Assembly: GCA_964549335.1 (NCBI GenBank) | Contig: CAZJUQ010000046.1 | Span: forward strand, 30,403 to 94,402 | Source of the DNA: Sulfidibacterium sp964549335 | Lineage (GTDB): Bacteria; Bacteroidota; Bacteroidia; Bacteroidales; F082 | Direction: 5' to 3' | Length of the DNA: 64,000 nucleotides | Shown here: piece after piece, positions 43,297 to 52,411 of the stretch | How the letters are laid out: every line of letters starts with the position of its first letter | How positions within the stretch are numbered: the first letter of the stretch is position 1 | Position numbers and translations under genes: made by a program | The notes under the pieces: model-generated | The model's database searches: none | Told to the model about the DNA's origin: nothing | Seen by the model: only the letters and a program-made list of their open reading frames with translations

Positions 43297-45462
43297 ATGA
43301 AACGTATTTTATTTGTGACGGTTATTCTGTTAACGCTGTTGAGCCGGTTTGCTTATGCAGGCGAAGGGATGTGGATTCCGGCACTACTGAAACAGCTGAA
43401 CGAAAAGGAGATGAAAGCCATGGGGATGAACATCTCTGCCGACGACATTTATTCGATAAACCACAGCAGCATGAAAGATGCCATTTTGCTGTTCGGTTCG
43501 GGCTGCACCTCGGAAATTATTTCGAAAGAGGGACTGCTGCTCACCAATCACCATTGCGGATACAGCTTTATACAACGGCACAGCAGTGTTGAACACGACT
43601 ACCTTACCAACGGATTTTGGGCAATGAGCAAAGAGGAGGAGCTTCCCAATCCGGGCCTTACGGCAACAATGATGATAAGAATGGAGGATGTTACGAAACG
43701 GGTGTTGGAAGGTGTAAGCGAAAACATGACGGAAAAAGAGCGGAGAAGTATCATCAAAAAAAACTCGGAGAAGATAGTAAAAGAGACCGTTAAGGATACT
43801 CCGTACGAGGCAAAAATAAAAGCATTCTTTAAAGGTAACACATATTACATAATCGTTACGCAAACCTTTAAAGATATAAGGTTAGTGGGTACACCGCCAT
43901 CGAATATAGGTAAATTCGGCGGCGATACCGATAACTGGATGTGGCCGCGCCATACGGGTGATTTTTCACTTTTCAGGATTTATGTGGGGCGCGACGGAAA
44001 ACCTGCCGAATATTCCGAAGATAATGTTCCTTACCAGCCGAAATACTATTTTCCCATATCGCTGAAAGGGGTAAACGAAGGTGATTTCACTTTTGTTTAC
44101 GGGTATCCGGCACGCACAAACGAATACCTGCCCGCCAAAGCAGTGGAGTTAATAACAGAAAAGGAGAACCCCGAAAAGATAAAATTGCGTGAAGCGAGAA
44201 TTAATATTTTTAAAAAATATGCCGAACAGAGTCCTGAACTGAGGATTAAATATGCGGCAAAAGAGGCACGCGTGGCCAACTATTGGAAAAAGATGATAGG
44301 TCAAAGCCGGGGAATAAAACGGTTTGACGGCATAGAAAAAAAGAGAGAGTTTGAAAAACGTTTTACACAATGGGTAAACGGTGACAATGAACGAAAAAAC
44401 AAATACGGCAACCTTTTGCCGGCATTAAACAAAACTTACGAAAAACTGGAGCCCTATCAGAAATCGTACGACTACCTTTACGAAGCGGGATTCGGGATAG
44501 AGATGGTAACATTTGCCTACCGTTTTGAAAAACTTGTTAAAATGTGTGAAGAGGGTAAAACAAAAGATAACGAGATACAAAAAGCGGTGGAGTCGTTGAA
44601 AAAAAGCACCAAATCATTTTACAAAGATTACTACCGTCCGGTGGATATTGAGGTTATGACTAAAATGTTGGAATATTGGGATAAAGGCATCGAGTTTCCT
44701 TACAAACCCGGCTTTTTTAATACCATTCATAAAAAATTCAACTCCGATTATGCGGCATATACCGGATATGTTTTCAAAAAAAGTTTTCTCGACGATAATG
44801 AAAAGGTGAACTCATTTTTAGACGATTTCACCTGCAAAAAGATAAAAAAGTTGAAGAATGACCCGTTTTATAAAATCGAGCATCAAATATACACCATGTA
44901 CAAATCGGTAAAGAGCAACAATATCGAGCCGATTAACATGCAAATAGACAGCCTTATGCGTCTGTACATGAAAGCACAAATGGAGATGCAACCCGGCAAA
45001 CGTTTTTATCCCGATGCCAATTTCACGCTGCGTGTTACATACGGCAACGTGAAGGGTTTTTCGCCTGCCGATGCCGTTGAATATTTACCGTACACCACAC
45101 TAAAAGGAATAATGGAAAAAGAGAATCCCGAGATATACGATTACGTAGTTGAACCGCGGTTGAAAGAACTTTACGAGAAAAAAGATTACGGACAATATGC
45201 CGACAAAGACGGGAGTTTGCATGTCTGTTTTATTGCCGACAATCATACTTCGGGAGGAAATTCGGGGAGTCCGGTATTTGATGCCGACGGAAACCTGACC
45301 GGTGTCAATTTCGACCGGTGTTGGGAAGGGACAATGAGCGATTTGATGTTCGACCCGAAAGTATGCCGTAACATTTCGCTCGACATCAGGTATTTTCTGT
45401 TTATTCTGGACAAATACGCCGGTGCAGGATATTTGCTCGACGAAATGAAACTGGTAAAATAG
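43297..45462 (+). CDS. S46 dipeptidyl-peptidase, probable Asp/Glu-specific DPP11
   Basis: This 721-residue periplasmic serine exopeptidase removes dipeptides from the N-terminus of oligopeptides. The signal peptide is cleaved after AYA. Catalytic residues are H85 (TNHHCGY), an Asp in the GGDTDNWMWPRHTGDF region and S656 (GGNSGSPVF). The residue 18 positions after the catalytic serine is Arg (R674 in NFDRCWEG). In Porphyromonas, Arg at this place (R673, with S655) distinguishes acidic-residue-specific DPP11 from hydrophobic-specific DPP7, which has Gly. I therefore predict DPP11 specificity. S46 peptidases are common in asaccharolytic or peptide-using Bacteroidota. It has its own promoter element. 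Confidence 0.93.
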   Translation: MKRILFVTVILLTLLSRFAYAGEGMWIPALLKQLNEKEMKAMGMNISADDIYSINHSSMKDAILLFGSGCTSEIISKEGLLLTNHHCGYSFIQRHSSVEHDYLTNGFWAMSKEEELPNPGLTATMMIRMEDVTKRVLEGVSENMTEKERRSIIKKNSEKIVKETVKDTPYEAKIKAFFKGNTYYIIVTQTFKDIRLVGTPPSNIGKFGGDTDNWMWPRHTGDFSLFRIYVGRDGKPAEYSEDNVPYQPKYYFPISLKGVNEGDFTFVYGYPARTNEYLPAKAVELITEKENPEKIKLREARINIFKKYAEQSPELRIKYAAKEARVANYWKKMIGQSRGIKRFDGIEKKREFEKRFTQWVNGDNERKNKYGNLLPALNKTYEKLEPYQKSYDYLYEAGFGIEMVTFAYRFEKLVKMCEEGKTKDNEIQKAVESLKKSTKSFYKDYYRPVDIEVMTKMLEYWDKGIEFPYKPGFFNTIHKKFNSDYAAYTGYVFKKSFLDDNEKVNSFLDDFTCKKIKKLKNDPFYKIEHQIYTMYKSVKSNNIEPINMQIDSLMRLYMKAQMEMQPGKRFYPDANFTLRVTYGNVKGFSPADAVEYLPYTTLKGIMEKENPEIYDYVVEPRLKELYEKKDYGQYADKDGSLHVCFIADNHTSGGNSGSPVFDADGNLTGVNFDRCWEGTMSDLMFDPKVCRNISLDIRYFLFILDKYAGAGYLLDEMKLVK

Positions 45463-45614
45463 AGAGGGCAAAACAAGCGGGATTTTTTATAGGCAAATCA
45501 GGAAAAATCAGGAAAGAAAAGAGAGGACACATCCCTTTTTAATTTAAAGGTCAAGGTTTACGGGGAAATTTCCGGTTTGTACTGCCCGCAAAATTCATAA
45601 AAAATTTTCCACCC

Positions 45615-46439
45615 ATGAAAAAATTGAAATACGGATTGGCATTGAGCGGCGGCGGAGCCCGTGGAATAGCCCATATAGGAGTATTGAAAGCCTTGGACGA
45701 ATGCGGCATACAACCCTCGGTAATATCGGGAGTGAGTATGGGCGCTCTGGTTGCCGTGTCGTACGGTTTGGGAATAGATTACGACGAGTTGCTTTACCTT
45801 GTTAAAAAAGGTGCCAACCCGCTAAAAATAAAAAGCCTGAGTTTCAGAAGACAGGGCATTTTCGACCTCGACGTGGTACGCGAAGTGTTTGAAAAAAAAG
45901 CCGCCAAAGATGATTTCGGGATATTGAAAATTCCAACATTCGTTACCGTTACCAATTTTAACACGGGCAAGTTCGAGATAATATCGAAAGGAAAATTTAT
46001 TGATTATACACTCGCCTCGGCATCAATACCGCTATTGTTTACCCCCGTTAAAATAGGAAACAGCATATATGTTGACGGGGGACTTACAAAAAATATGGCT
46101 GCCGCCGCCATAAGCAAATATTGCGACAAAGTGATAGGTGTTCATGTAAATCATATTGGATACGCCGGAACCATTTCGGGAATAAAAGAGATAGCCTCCC
46201 GAACATTTCACCTTGCGGTTTACAACACCATACTGAACGAACTTGACTATTGCGACTTCTTGATAGACCCACCGGATACTGCAAACTACGGCGTACTTGA
46301 CTTTAACAAAGCCGACGAAATTTTCGACCTGGGATACAAAGAGGGCATGAAACTGGCCGAACAACTACAATCCGATCAAAATATCCTGCAACAAGCCGTT
46401 GTAAAACTAAAAAAAGCCATTTTAAAGATGCAGTTGTAA
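45615..46439 (+). CDS. Patatin-like phospholipase
   Basis: This 274-residue protein has the patatin catalytic dyad. The oxyanion-hole motif is SGGGARG (11-17), the nucleophile S41 is in GVSMG, and the catalytic Asp is in VDGGL (about 155). It belongs to the RssA/YchK-type short cytoplasmic patatins, which lack a signal peptide. The activity on lipids is inferred from the family. It stands alone, with 175 bp before the next gene. Confidence 0.92.
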   Translation: MKKLKYGLALSGGGARGIAHIGVLKALDECGIQPSVISGVSMGALVAVSYGLGIDYDELLYLVKKGANPLKIKSLSFRRQGIFDLDVVREVFEKKAAKDDFGILKIPTFVTVTNFNTGKFEIISKGKFIDYTLASASIPLLFTPVKIGNSIYVDGGLTKNMAAAAISKYCDKVIGVHVNHIGYAGTISGIKEIASRTFHLAVYNTILNELDYCDFLIDPPDTANYGVLDFNKADEIFDLGYKEGMKLAEQLQSDQNILQQAVVKLKKAILKMQL

Positions 46440-46580
46440 CGGCTGAAAATACCCGATAACGGTTTTTATCGCTTCAATAACCGGTTACAAAATTTCTTTT
46501 TCCGTTCGAAGGCATTAAATTTTGTTTTTTATTAACAGTATAAATTAGAGCGTTAAAGTACAATATACATATAGATTAAC

Positions 46581-46588
46581 TACCTTTG
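46581..46588 (+). promoter_or_regulatory. -7 promoter element in a dyad, for arsC-like - fumC
   Basis: TACCTTTG lies 25 nt before the ATG at 46614. It is embedded in the inverted repeat CTTTGG-CAA-CCAAAG (46583-46597), which could serve as an operator overlapping the promoter. Confidence 0.5.
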
Positions 46589-46613
46589 GCAACCAAAGTA
46601 AAATCATAAAATC

Positions 46614-46958
46614 ATGTTTACAATTTATCATAATCCGAGATGTAAAAAGTCGAGAGCCGGCTTACAATACCTGAAAGAGAGAACCGGCGACATAAAAATT
46701 ATAGAGTATCTGAAAAATCCGTTGACGGAGGAGGAACTCAAAGAGTTATTGACAAAGTTAAATAAAAAGCCACTTGAAATGATACGCACGCAAGAGGCGG
46801 TTTACAAACAAAATTTCAAGGGGAAAGATTTCACCGACGACGAGTGGATAAAAATCATGGTGGAAAATCCCAAACTTATAAAGCGCCCCATTGTGGTAAA
46901 GGGAGACAAAGCCGTTTGGGGCGACCCTGCAGAAGAGTTGGAAGTATTTTTTAAATAG
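46614..46958 (+). CDS. ArsC/Spx-family thioredoxin-fold protein
   Basis: This 114-residue protein begins FTIYHNPRCKKSRAGL, the ArsC/YffB pattern with catalytic Cys10 in CxxS, and retains the RPIVVKGDKAVWG C-terminal segment of the glutaredoxin-dependent arsenate reductase fold. It could be a true arsenate reductase or a YffB-like protein of unknown substrate; no other arsenic resistance gene is nearby. It lies 24 nt before fumC and probably shares its transcript. Confidence 0.85.
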   Translation: MFTIYHNPRCKKSRAGLQYLKERTGDIKIIEYLKNPLTEEELKELLTKLNKKPLEMIRTQEAVYKQNFKGKDFTDDEWIKIMVENPKLIKRPIVVKGDKAVWGDPAEELEVFFK

Positions 46959-46982
46959 TGTAATAACAAAACAATAAAAGAG

Positions 46983-48368
46983 ATGGAATATAGAATTGAA
47001 CACGACACTATGGGCGAAGTAAAAGTTCCCGCCGATAAATATTGGGGGGCACAAACCCAAAGGTCGAAAATGAATTTCAAAATAGGGGCTGAAGCCTCGA
47101 TGCCGCACGAAATCATCGAAGCTTTTGCATACCTTAAAAAAGCAGCCGCACTTACCAATGCCGAGTTGGGAGTGTTAGACAAAGAGAAGGCCGAAATTAT
47201 AGCTCAGGTTGCCGATGAGGTTCTTGCCGGAAAACTTTTCGACAACTTTCCTTTGGTAATATGGCAAACCGGCTCGGGGACACAGTCGAACATGAACATG
47301 AACGAGGTTATTGCAAACCGCGGTCATGTTTTGAAGGGGGGAAAACTTACCGACGAGAAAAAGTTTCTTCACCCCAACGACGATGTTAACAAATCGCAGT
47401 CGTCGAACGACACATTTCCCACAGCCATGCACATTGCGGCATACAAGATGATTGTAGAAACAACCATTCCCGGGGTAAAGATGCTTCGTGACGCATTGAA
47501 CGAAAAAGCCGTAGAGTTTAAAGACATTGTAAAGACGGGACGTACGCACTGGATGGATGCCACACCGTTAACGCTGGGACAAGAGTTTTCGGGATATGTA
47601 TCGCAGCTCGACCACGGGCTAAAAGCTCTTGAATCGACATTAGAGCACCTTACCGAACTGGCTTTGGGGGGTACTGCGGTAGGAACCGGACTTAACACCC
47701 CCGAAGGTTACGCGGTAAAAGTTGCCGGAAAGATTGCCGAACTTACAGGTTATCCGTTCAAGACCGCAGACAACAAGTTCGAAGCTCTTTCGGCGCACGA
47801 TGCGATAGTGGAGACCTCGGGCGCTTTGAAACAACTTGCAGTAAGCTTAATGCACATTGCCAACAACATACGTCACTTGGCTTCGGGACCGCGATGCAGC
47901 ATAGGCGAGATAAATTTACCTGCCAATGAGCCCGGTTCGTCGATTATGCCGGGAAAGGTAAACCCCACACAGAACGAAGCCCTGACAATGGTATGCTGCC
48001 AGGTTATAGGCAACGACGTTGCCATCACCACCGGCGGATTACAAGGACATTTTCAGCTTAACGTTTACAAACCCATGATGATAGCCAACCTGTTGCAATC
48101 GGCGCGCTTGCTCGGGGACGCCTGTGTTTCATTTACCAAAAATGCCGTGTCGGGTATTGAGGCGAACATCAAAAACATTAAAAAGAACCTTGAAAATTCA
48201 CTTATGCTTGTTACGGCATTAAACACTCACATAGGTTACGAGAAAGCGGCAAAAATAGCCAAAAAGGCACACAGCGAAGGCACAACATTGCGCGAAGCGG
48301 CTTTGGCTCTGGGATTTCTTACCGAAGAAGAGTTTAACGAATGGGTTGACCCCTCGAAAATGGTTTGA
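46983..48368 (+). CDS. fumC: Fumarate hydratase class II
   Basis: This 461-residue cytoplasmic enzyme interconverts fumarate and malate in the TCA cycle. Family motifs are QTGSGTQSNMNMNEV, the SSNDTFPTAMH segment and the signature GSSIMPGKVNPTQ. It is homotetrameric and needs no iron-sulfur cluster, so it tolerates oxygen. A strong terminator follows. Confidence 0.97.
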   Translation: MEYRIEHDTMGEVKVPADKYWGAQTQRSKMNFKIGAEASMPHEIIEAFAYLKKAAALTNAELGVLDKEKAEIIAQVADEVLAGKLFDNFPLVIWQTGSGTQSNMNMNEVIANRGHVLKGGKLTDEKKFLHPNDDVNKSQSSNDTFPTAMHIAAYKMIVETTIPGVKMLRDALNEKAVEFKDIVKTGRTHWMDATPLTLGQEFSGYVSQLDHGLKALESTLEHLTELALGGTAVGTGLNTPEGYAVKVAGKIAELTGYPFKTADNKFEALSAHDAIVETSGALKQLAVSLMHIANNIRHLASGPRCSIGEINLPANEPGSSIMPGKVNPTQNEALTMVCCQVIGNDVAITTGGLQGHFQLNVYKPMMIANLLQSARLLGDACVSFTKNAVSGIEANIKNIKKNLENSLMLVTALNTHIGYEKAAKIAKKAHSEGTTLREAALALGFLTEEEFNEWVDPSKMV

Positions 48369-48383
48369 CTTTAAACGGTAATA

Positions 48384-48424
48384 AAAAAAGAGGCTACACC
48401 TTTAATTAGTGCAGCCTCTTTTTT
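48384..48424. terminator. Bidirectional terminator between fumC and a C69 dipeptidase
   Basis: 48384-48395 (AAAAAAGAGGCT) pairs perfectly with 48413-48424 around a 17-nt loop. T runs on either strand suit termination of both convergent genes. Confidence 0.85.
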
Positions 48425-48441
48425 TTATGTCGCCAATCAAA

Positions 48442-50184
48442 TTACTTTATAACTTTGAATTGGTCGCCTGTTTTTTCAATTATAAGCCGGTACCAATCTT
48501 CGCCGTATCCGGGTTGTTTTACGTCGGGATTAGCCATTCGGTATCCCTTTTTCAAAGGTTTCGGAGTTTTAATGTTGCCGTCCATATAACGCATAAAGAG
48601 GTAACGGTAGAGATTTTTCCATGTTTTAAAAGTTTTTTCGGCAGCGGCATTTGAATAACCGTTTAGATATTTGACGGCAAGTTGCGGGTCTTTTTCATAT
48701 AATGTTTCCGCACTTTTGTCAACGGCGGGGACAAAAGTCACAAATTCATTTTCAAGCCGGTGTTGAACCTTTTCGATATCGGGATGAATACGGTCCCAAG
48801 CCGTATAGGCGAAATTTTCCACCTGATTAAAAATCCAGAAGCCGGCGGTTTCCGACCATTCCATCATGGAGCCGTTACCTTGAGCAAAGTTGTAAGGTAT
48901 TTCGGTAATAGACGAATACATAGGCATATAAACCGTACCCGAAGGGTCGTCAACGCCCCACCAAATAATTCCCCCAATTTTATCGGGCAACCAGCCGCGC
49001 GATTGTGCCACAAATGTAAAACCTGTTTGTTGTGTTGCCGTGGTACGTTCGTTGCAATATTGCACACCGTCCACTTTCCAAGTCAAAGGGCGCCAGCGGT
49101 AAGGGAGGTGAAAAGGTCCTGCCCCCACATCTTTCGACATATCCAGCTCGGTACCTTCCAAATGGTTTCTCATAAAATGAAACATATCTTGCAACCCTAC
49201 CTTTTTATCGGGTTTTATCCATAAAGGCATTCTGTTGGTAGCATAATTATTGGGGTTGGGAGTGCCGTCGGCAAATTTTTTATCGTGTTTAATATACCCT
49301 TTTACGTAATCCCAATATTTGTCCATACCTTTTTTGGCATCGTTAAACATTGTCCACACCCTTATTTCGCAAAAACGGGCGCCGCCGAAATCAACAGGGG
49401 CATAGGTGTCGGAAAACGAAAAGTTTTTATCTTTTCCTTTGTACCACCCCTTTTCGCGTGCAAAAGTTATTACATCGTCGGCATAGACACATTCTACCGA
49501 GGGGTTAAAAATTTTATCAATATCTTTAAAAGTTATTGATTTTTTTCCGTCGGCCAAAGGGAAAGTTGTTATGCGAGCCTGGTTTGCATGCCCCGAAATA
49601 TAACCGTCGGGTATCTTACGGGCCACCCAAACGGCACCTTTTTCATCATGTCCTTTACCAATCATTTCCAAAATCCAAGCCTCGTCCTTATCGGAGATGG
49701 AGAACGACTCGCCCTCGCTGTAATAGCCGTATTCGGCAACAAGAGTCGTCATGATTTTAATGGCTTCGCGTGCGTTTTTTGAACGTTGCAAGGCTATGTA
49801 AATAAGGCTGCCGTAATCGATAACGGCATCGGGTTGATGATGAAGCTCCGAACGTCCGCCGTAGGTGGTCTCACCGATAGCTACCTGATGTTCGTTCATA
49901 TTCCCGACAACATTATAAGTCTCTTCCGCCTGTTCTATTTTGCCCAAATATTTACCCGTATCCCACTCGTACACCTCCATCATGGTACCCGCAGGCCATT
50001 TGCCGGCAGGCCAATGATAAAGTTCGCCATACAAGACATGCGAATCGGCATTGTAAGATATCATTACCGACCCGTCTTTCGAAGCCCCCTTTGTAATAAG
50101 ATAATTTGTACAGGAAAAAAGATTTCCGGATAAAGCGGTGATTAATAAAACTATTAATACAACCGGAATAATACGTTTGTTCAT
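48442..50184 (-). CDS. Peptidase C69-family dipeptidase
   Basis: This 580-residue secreted enzyme of the Ntn-hydrolase type (PepD/dipeptidase A family) has a signal peptide followed by CTNYLITKGASKDGS. The Cys of SCTN (about Cys25) becomes the N-terminal nucleophile. The motif NEHQVAIGETTYGGR is typical. It releases amino acids from dipeptides in the periplasm or outside. It pairs well with the dipeptidyl-peptidase upstream for peptide-based nutrition. A paralogue lies at 57050-58648. Confidence 0.9.
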   Translation of the reverse strand: MNKRIIPVVLIVLLITALSGNLFSCTNYLITKGASKDGSVMISYNADSHVLYGELYHWPAGKWPAGTMMEVYEWDTGKYLGKIEQAEETYNVVGNMNEHQVAIGETTYGGRSELHHQPDAVIDYGSLIYIALQRSKNAREAIKIMTTLVAEYGYYSEGESFSISDKDEAWILEMIGKGHDEKGAVWVARKIPDGYISGHANQARITTFPLADGKKSITFKDIDKIFNPSVECVYADDVITFAREKGWYKGKDKNFSFSDTYAPVDFGGARFCEIRVWTMFNDAKKGMDKYWDYVKGYIKHDKKFADGTPNPNNYATNRMPLWIKPDKKVGLQDMFHFMRNHLEGTELDMSKDVGAGPFHLPYRWRPLTWKVDGVQYCNERTTATQQTGFTFVAQSRGWLPDKIGGIIWWGVDDPSGTVYMPMYSSITEIPYNFAQGNGSMMEWSETAGFWIFNQVENFAYTAWDRIHPDIEKVQHRLENEFVTFVPAVDKSAETLYEKDPQLAVKYLNGYSNAAAEKTFKTWKNLYRYLFMRYMDGNIKTPKPLKKGYRMANPDVKQPGYGEDWYRLIIEKTGDQFKVIK

Positions 50185-50356
50185 AAACTAATATTTTATT
50201 TTTTGGTTAACAATTAAAGGATGACAAAAATAGTGGAAATATTCCACAATTCATAAGCGGCAAGCCAAATATGCTTTTTTTATTGTTTGATAAAAAATCA
50301 ACAATCGTATCGGAAATAGTATTAATTTTACACACTTAAAAATTAACGTAATAAGC

Positions 50357-50881
50357 ATGAAAAAAATAGCATTACTTTACTGGGGAAAGGGCGGAAGCGT
50401 TGAAAAAACCGCCAAAAAGGTTTACGAACAATTTAATCCCGAAATAATTGATATTTTCGATTTGGAAAGCTTCGATACGGATAACATCGACAACTACGAA
50501 ATGTTGATACTCGGAGCCGCAACCATAGGAGCCGACCATTGGGAAGATGCTTCCACAAACAATCTTTGGAATAAATTTTTCAGGAAAATAGAAAACAAAG
50601 ATTTAAGCGGTAAAACAATAGCATTTTTCGGACTCGGCGATCAGGTGTTGTATCCCGAACATTTTGTGGACGGACTGGGACTTTTCCAAAAAGAACTTAG
50701 TAAAACAGCAGCGAAAATAACAGGGCGTTGGCCCGTCGAAGGTTACGATTTTACCGATTCCGAAGGCGTTGAAAACGGCATGTTTTACGGCTTGGCAATT
50801 GACGAAAACAATCAGTGGGATCTTACCGACGAAAGGGTAAAAAAATGGACGGAACAACTCAAAAAAGAGATGGGATATTGA
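50357..50881 (+). CDS. Flavodoxin
   Basis: This 174-residue cytoplasmic FMN protein has the flavodoxin order: N-terminal phosphate-binding loop YWGKGGSVEKTA, then MLILGAATIGADHWED and IAFFGLGDQVLYPEHFVDGLG. The loop lacks the usual SxTGNT threonines, so FMN phosphate binding is somewhat divergent. It is an alternative to ferredoxin for low-potential electron transfer. It stands alone and is followed by a strong terminator. Confidence 0.9.
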   Translation: MKKIALLYWGKGGSVEKTAKKVYEQFNPEIIDIFDLESFDTDNIDNYEMLILGAATIGADHWEDASTNNLWNKFFRKIENKDLSGKTIAFFGLGDQVLYPEHFVDGLGLFQKELSKTAAKITGRWPVEGYDFTDSEGVENGMFYGLAIDENNQWDLTDERVKKWTEQLKKEMGY

Positions 50882-50903
50882 TTACCACGATTTAAAACAA
50901 ATC

Positions 50904-50950
50904 AAAACCCGCTTGGAACGGTATGTTAATCGGGAGCGGGTTTTTTTATT
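50904..50950 (+). terminator. Terminator of the flavodoxin gene
   Basis: 50904-50913 (AAAACCCGCT) pairs with 50935-50944, followed by a T run. The stem is 10 bp. Confidence 0.85.
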
Positions 50951-51112
50951 TTTTTCGATAACAGCCATACGCTTTCAATCCTGAACAAATATCAAACAAA
51001 AAAAGTTTTAAATTGTTGAAAACTAAAACCGCAAACGGGCACTCCGTTTAAGACACCAAGTCAAGTAACCGCCTTTGCAAAACATACAGTCATAATTGAA
51101 AACAATACTTAA

Positions 51113-52219
51113 ATGAATAAAAAGCACGTGTTAAACATTGGAATATTAATCTTATTATTCCTCTTATCAGGTTGTTCAAAAAACCTTGTTTACAATTCAA
51201 TAAAAAGCAACTCCGCTTGTTCCGAAAAAAACGGATACTGGTACAACAATAAATGTTGGAAAGATTTTGAAGATGAAGGAATTTCAGAAGCTAAAATAGA
51301 CTCTACCGTCATTGCACAGATGAAAATAATTGATAAATCAAAGTTGAAAATAAATAATCAAACCTTTCCTTTAACGGCTTTTATGCCGATAGAAGAAAAA
51401 AAGGGTATGATATTTATTGCCGTTTTTGGTGAATATGAAAATTACAAAACACTCCTTTTCCCAATGGGAAAGAAAAAGATAAAAAGCGGAACATTTGAAT
51501 CGCCGGTCGTTTATCTTAAAGGAAACGCGATGTCTGATGATATAGATGAAAATGATATTTTAGCTGTCGGCACCTCAACAGTAAATATTCATGATATCGA
51601 TAAAGTGGATATCGATATAAAAGGTAAAGTGGTAAACAAAGATTCAACCCTGATAAACAACTTTGCCTTTGCTGCCAATGAAGCTGTACTCGGGGCAGGA
51701 AACAGTCACCTGGAGATTAAAGGAAACGAAGCCTATTTATCCGGTGATTTGGGAACAAAGACCTATGCACAAATAAAAGACCTAATTAAAAACCATCCTG
51801 AAATAAAAACCATTGTCATGACAAATATTTCGGGTTCTGTAAATGATGCCGTAAATATGCACACGGGAAGATTATTACACGAAAACGGTTTTACAACAAA
51901 GGTTCTGTCAGGTAGCAATATTGCCTCCGGAGGTGTGGATTTGTTCTGTGCAGGTGTAAACAGAATTGTGGAAAAAGGAGCTAAAATAGGAGTACACTCA
52001 TGGTGCTGTGTCAATGGTTTGACAGCTAACAAACTACCTAAAGACCATCCGGCTCATCAATACCAATTAGCATATTTCACAATGGCATTAGGTCAGGAAA
52101 ACGGACCCGCTTTTTATTTTTACACTTTGGAAGCTGCACCATTCGATAATGTTCATTATATGACAGACGAAGAAATTAAAAAATGGGGAATCGCAACCGA
52201 ATTTATTGAAAACAAATAG
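51113..52219 (+). CDS. ClpP/crotonase-fold lipoprotein, possible serine protease
   Basis: This 368-residue protein has a lipoprotein signal with lipobox LLSGC (Cys21). Residues about 190-360 resemble the ClpP-like domain of periplasmic COG3904-type proteins: NISGSVNDAVNMHTGRLLHENG corresponds to the oxyanion strand and GxxDxA helix, SGSNIASGGVDLFCAGV carries the candidate nucleophile Ser, and a downstream His lies in GAKIGVHSWCCV. The N-terminal half (about 25-185) is unrecognised. Whether it is proteolytic is unknown; the Gly of the oxyanion loop is present (ISGSV). It appears monocistronic. Confidence 0.7.
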   Translation: MNKKHVLNIGILILLFLLSGCSKNLVYNSIKSNSACSEKNGYWYNNKCWKDFEDEGISEAKIDSTVIAQMKIIDKSKLKINNQTFPLTAFMPIEEKKGMIFIAVFGEYENYKTLLFPMGKKKIKSGTFESPVVYLKGNAMSDDIDENDILAVGTSTVNIHDIDKVDIDIKGKVVNKDSTLINNFAFAANEAVLGAGNSHLEIKGNEAYLSGDLGTKTYAQIKDLIKNHPEIKTIVMTNISGSVNDAVNMHTGRLLHENGFTTKVLSGSNIASGGVDLFCAGVNRIVEKGAKIGVHSWCCVNGLTANKLPKDHPAHQYQLAYFTMALGQENGPAFYFYTLEAAPFDNVHYMTDEEIKKWGIATEFIENK

Positions 52220-52411
52220 AATACCATGACTAACGTTGTAAATATGCAACGGGGAATTAATAGCATTAAAGAGATGAATTTGCTATTCTACAGAATAGTC
52301 TTTTCAAATAAGAGCAACCGCTAAAATTCTCGCCACTGCTCATACACCGGTCGATAAAAAACATTTGGAAAAGAACATCAGGAAAAACAGAATAAACGGT
52401 TAACAAAAGAT

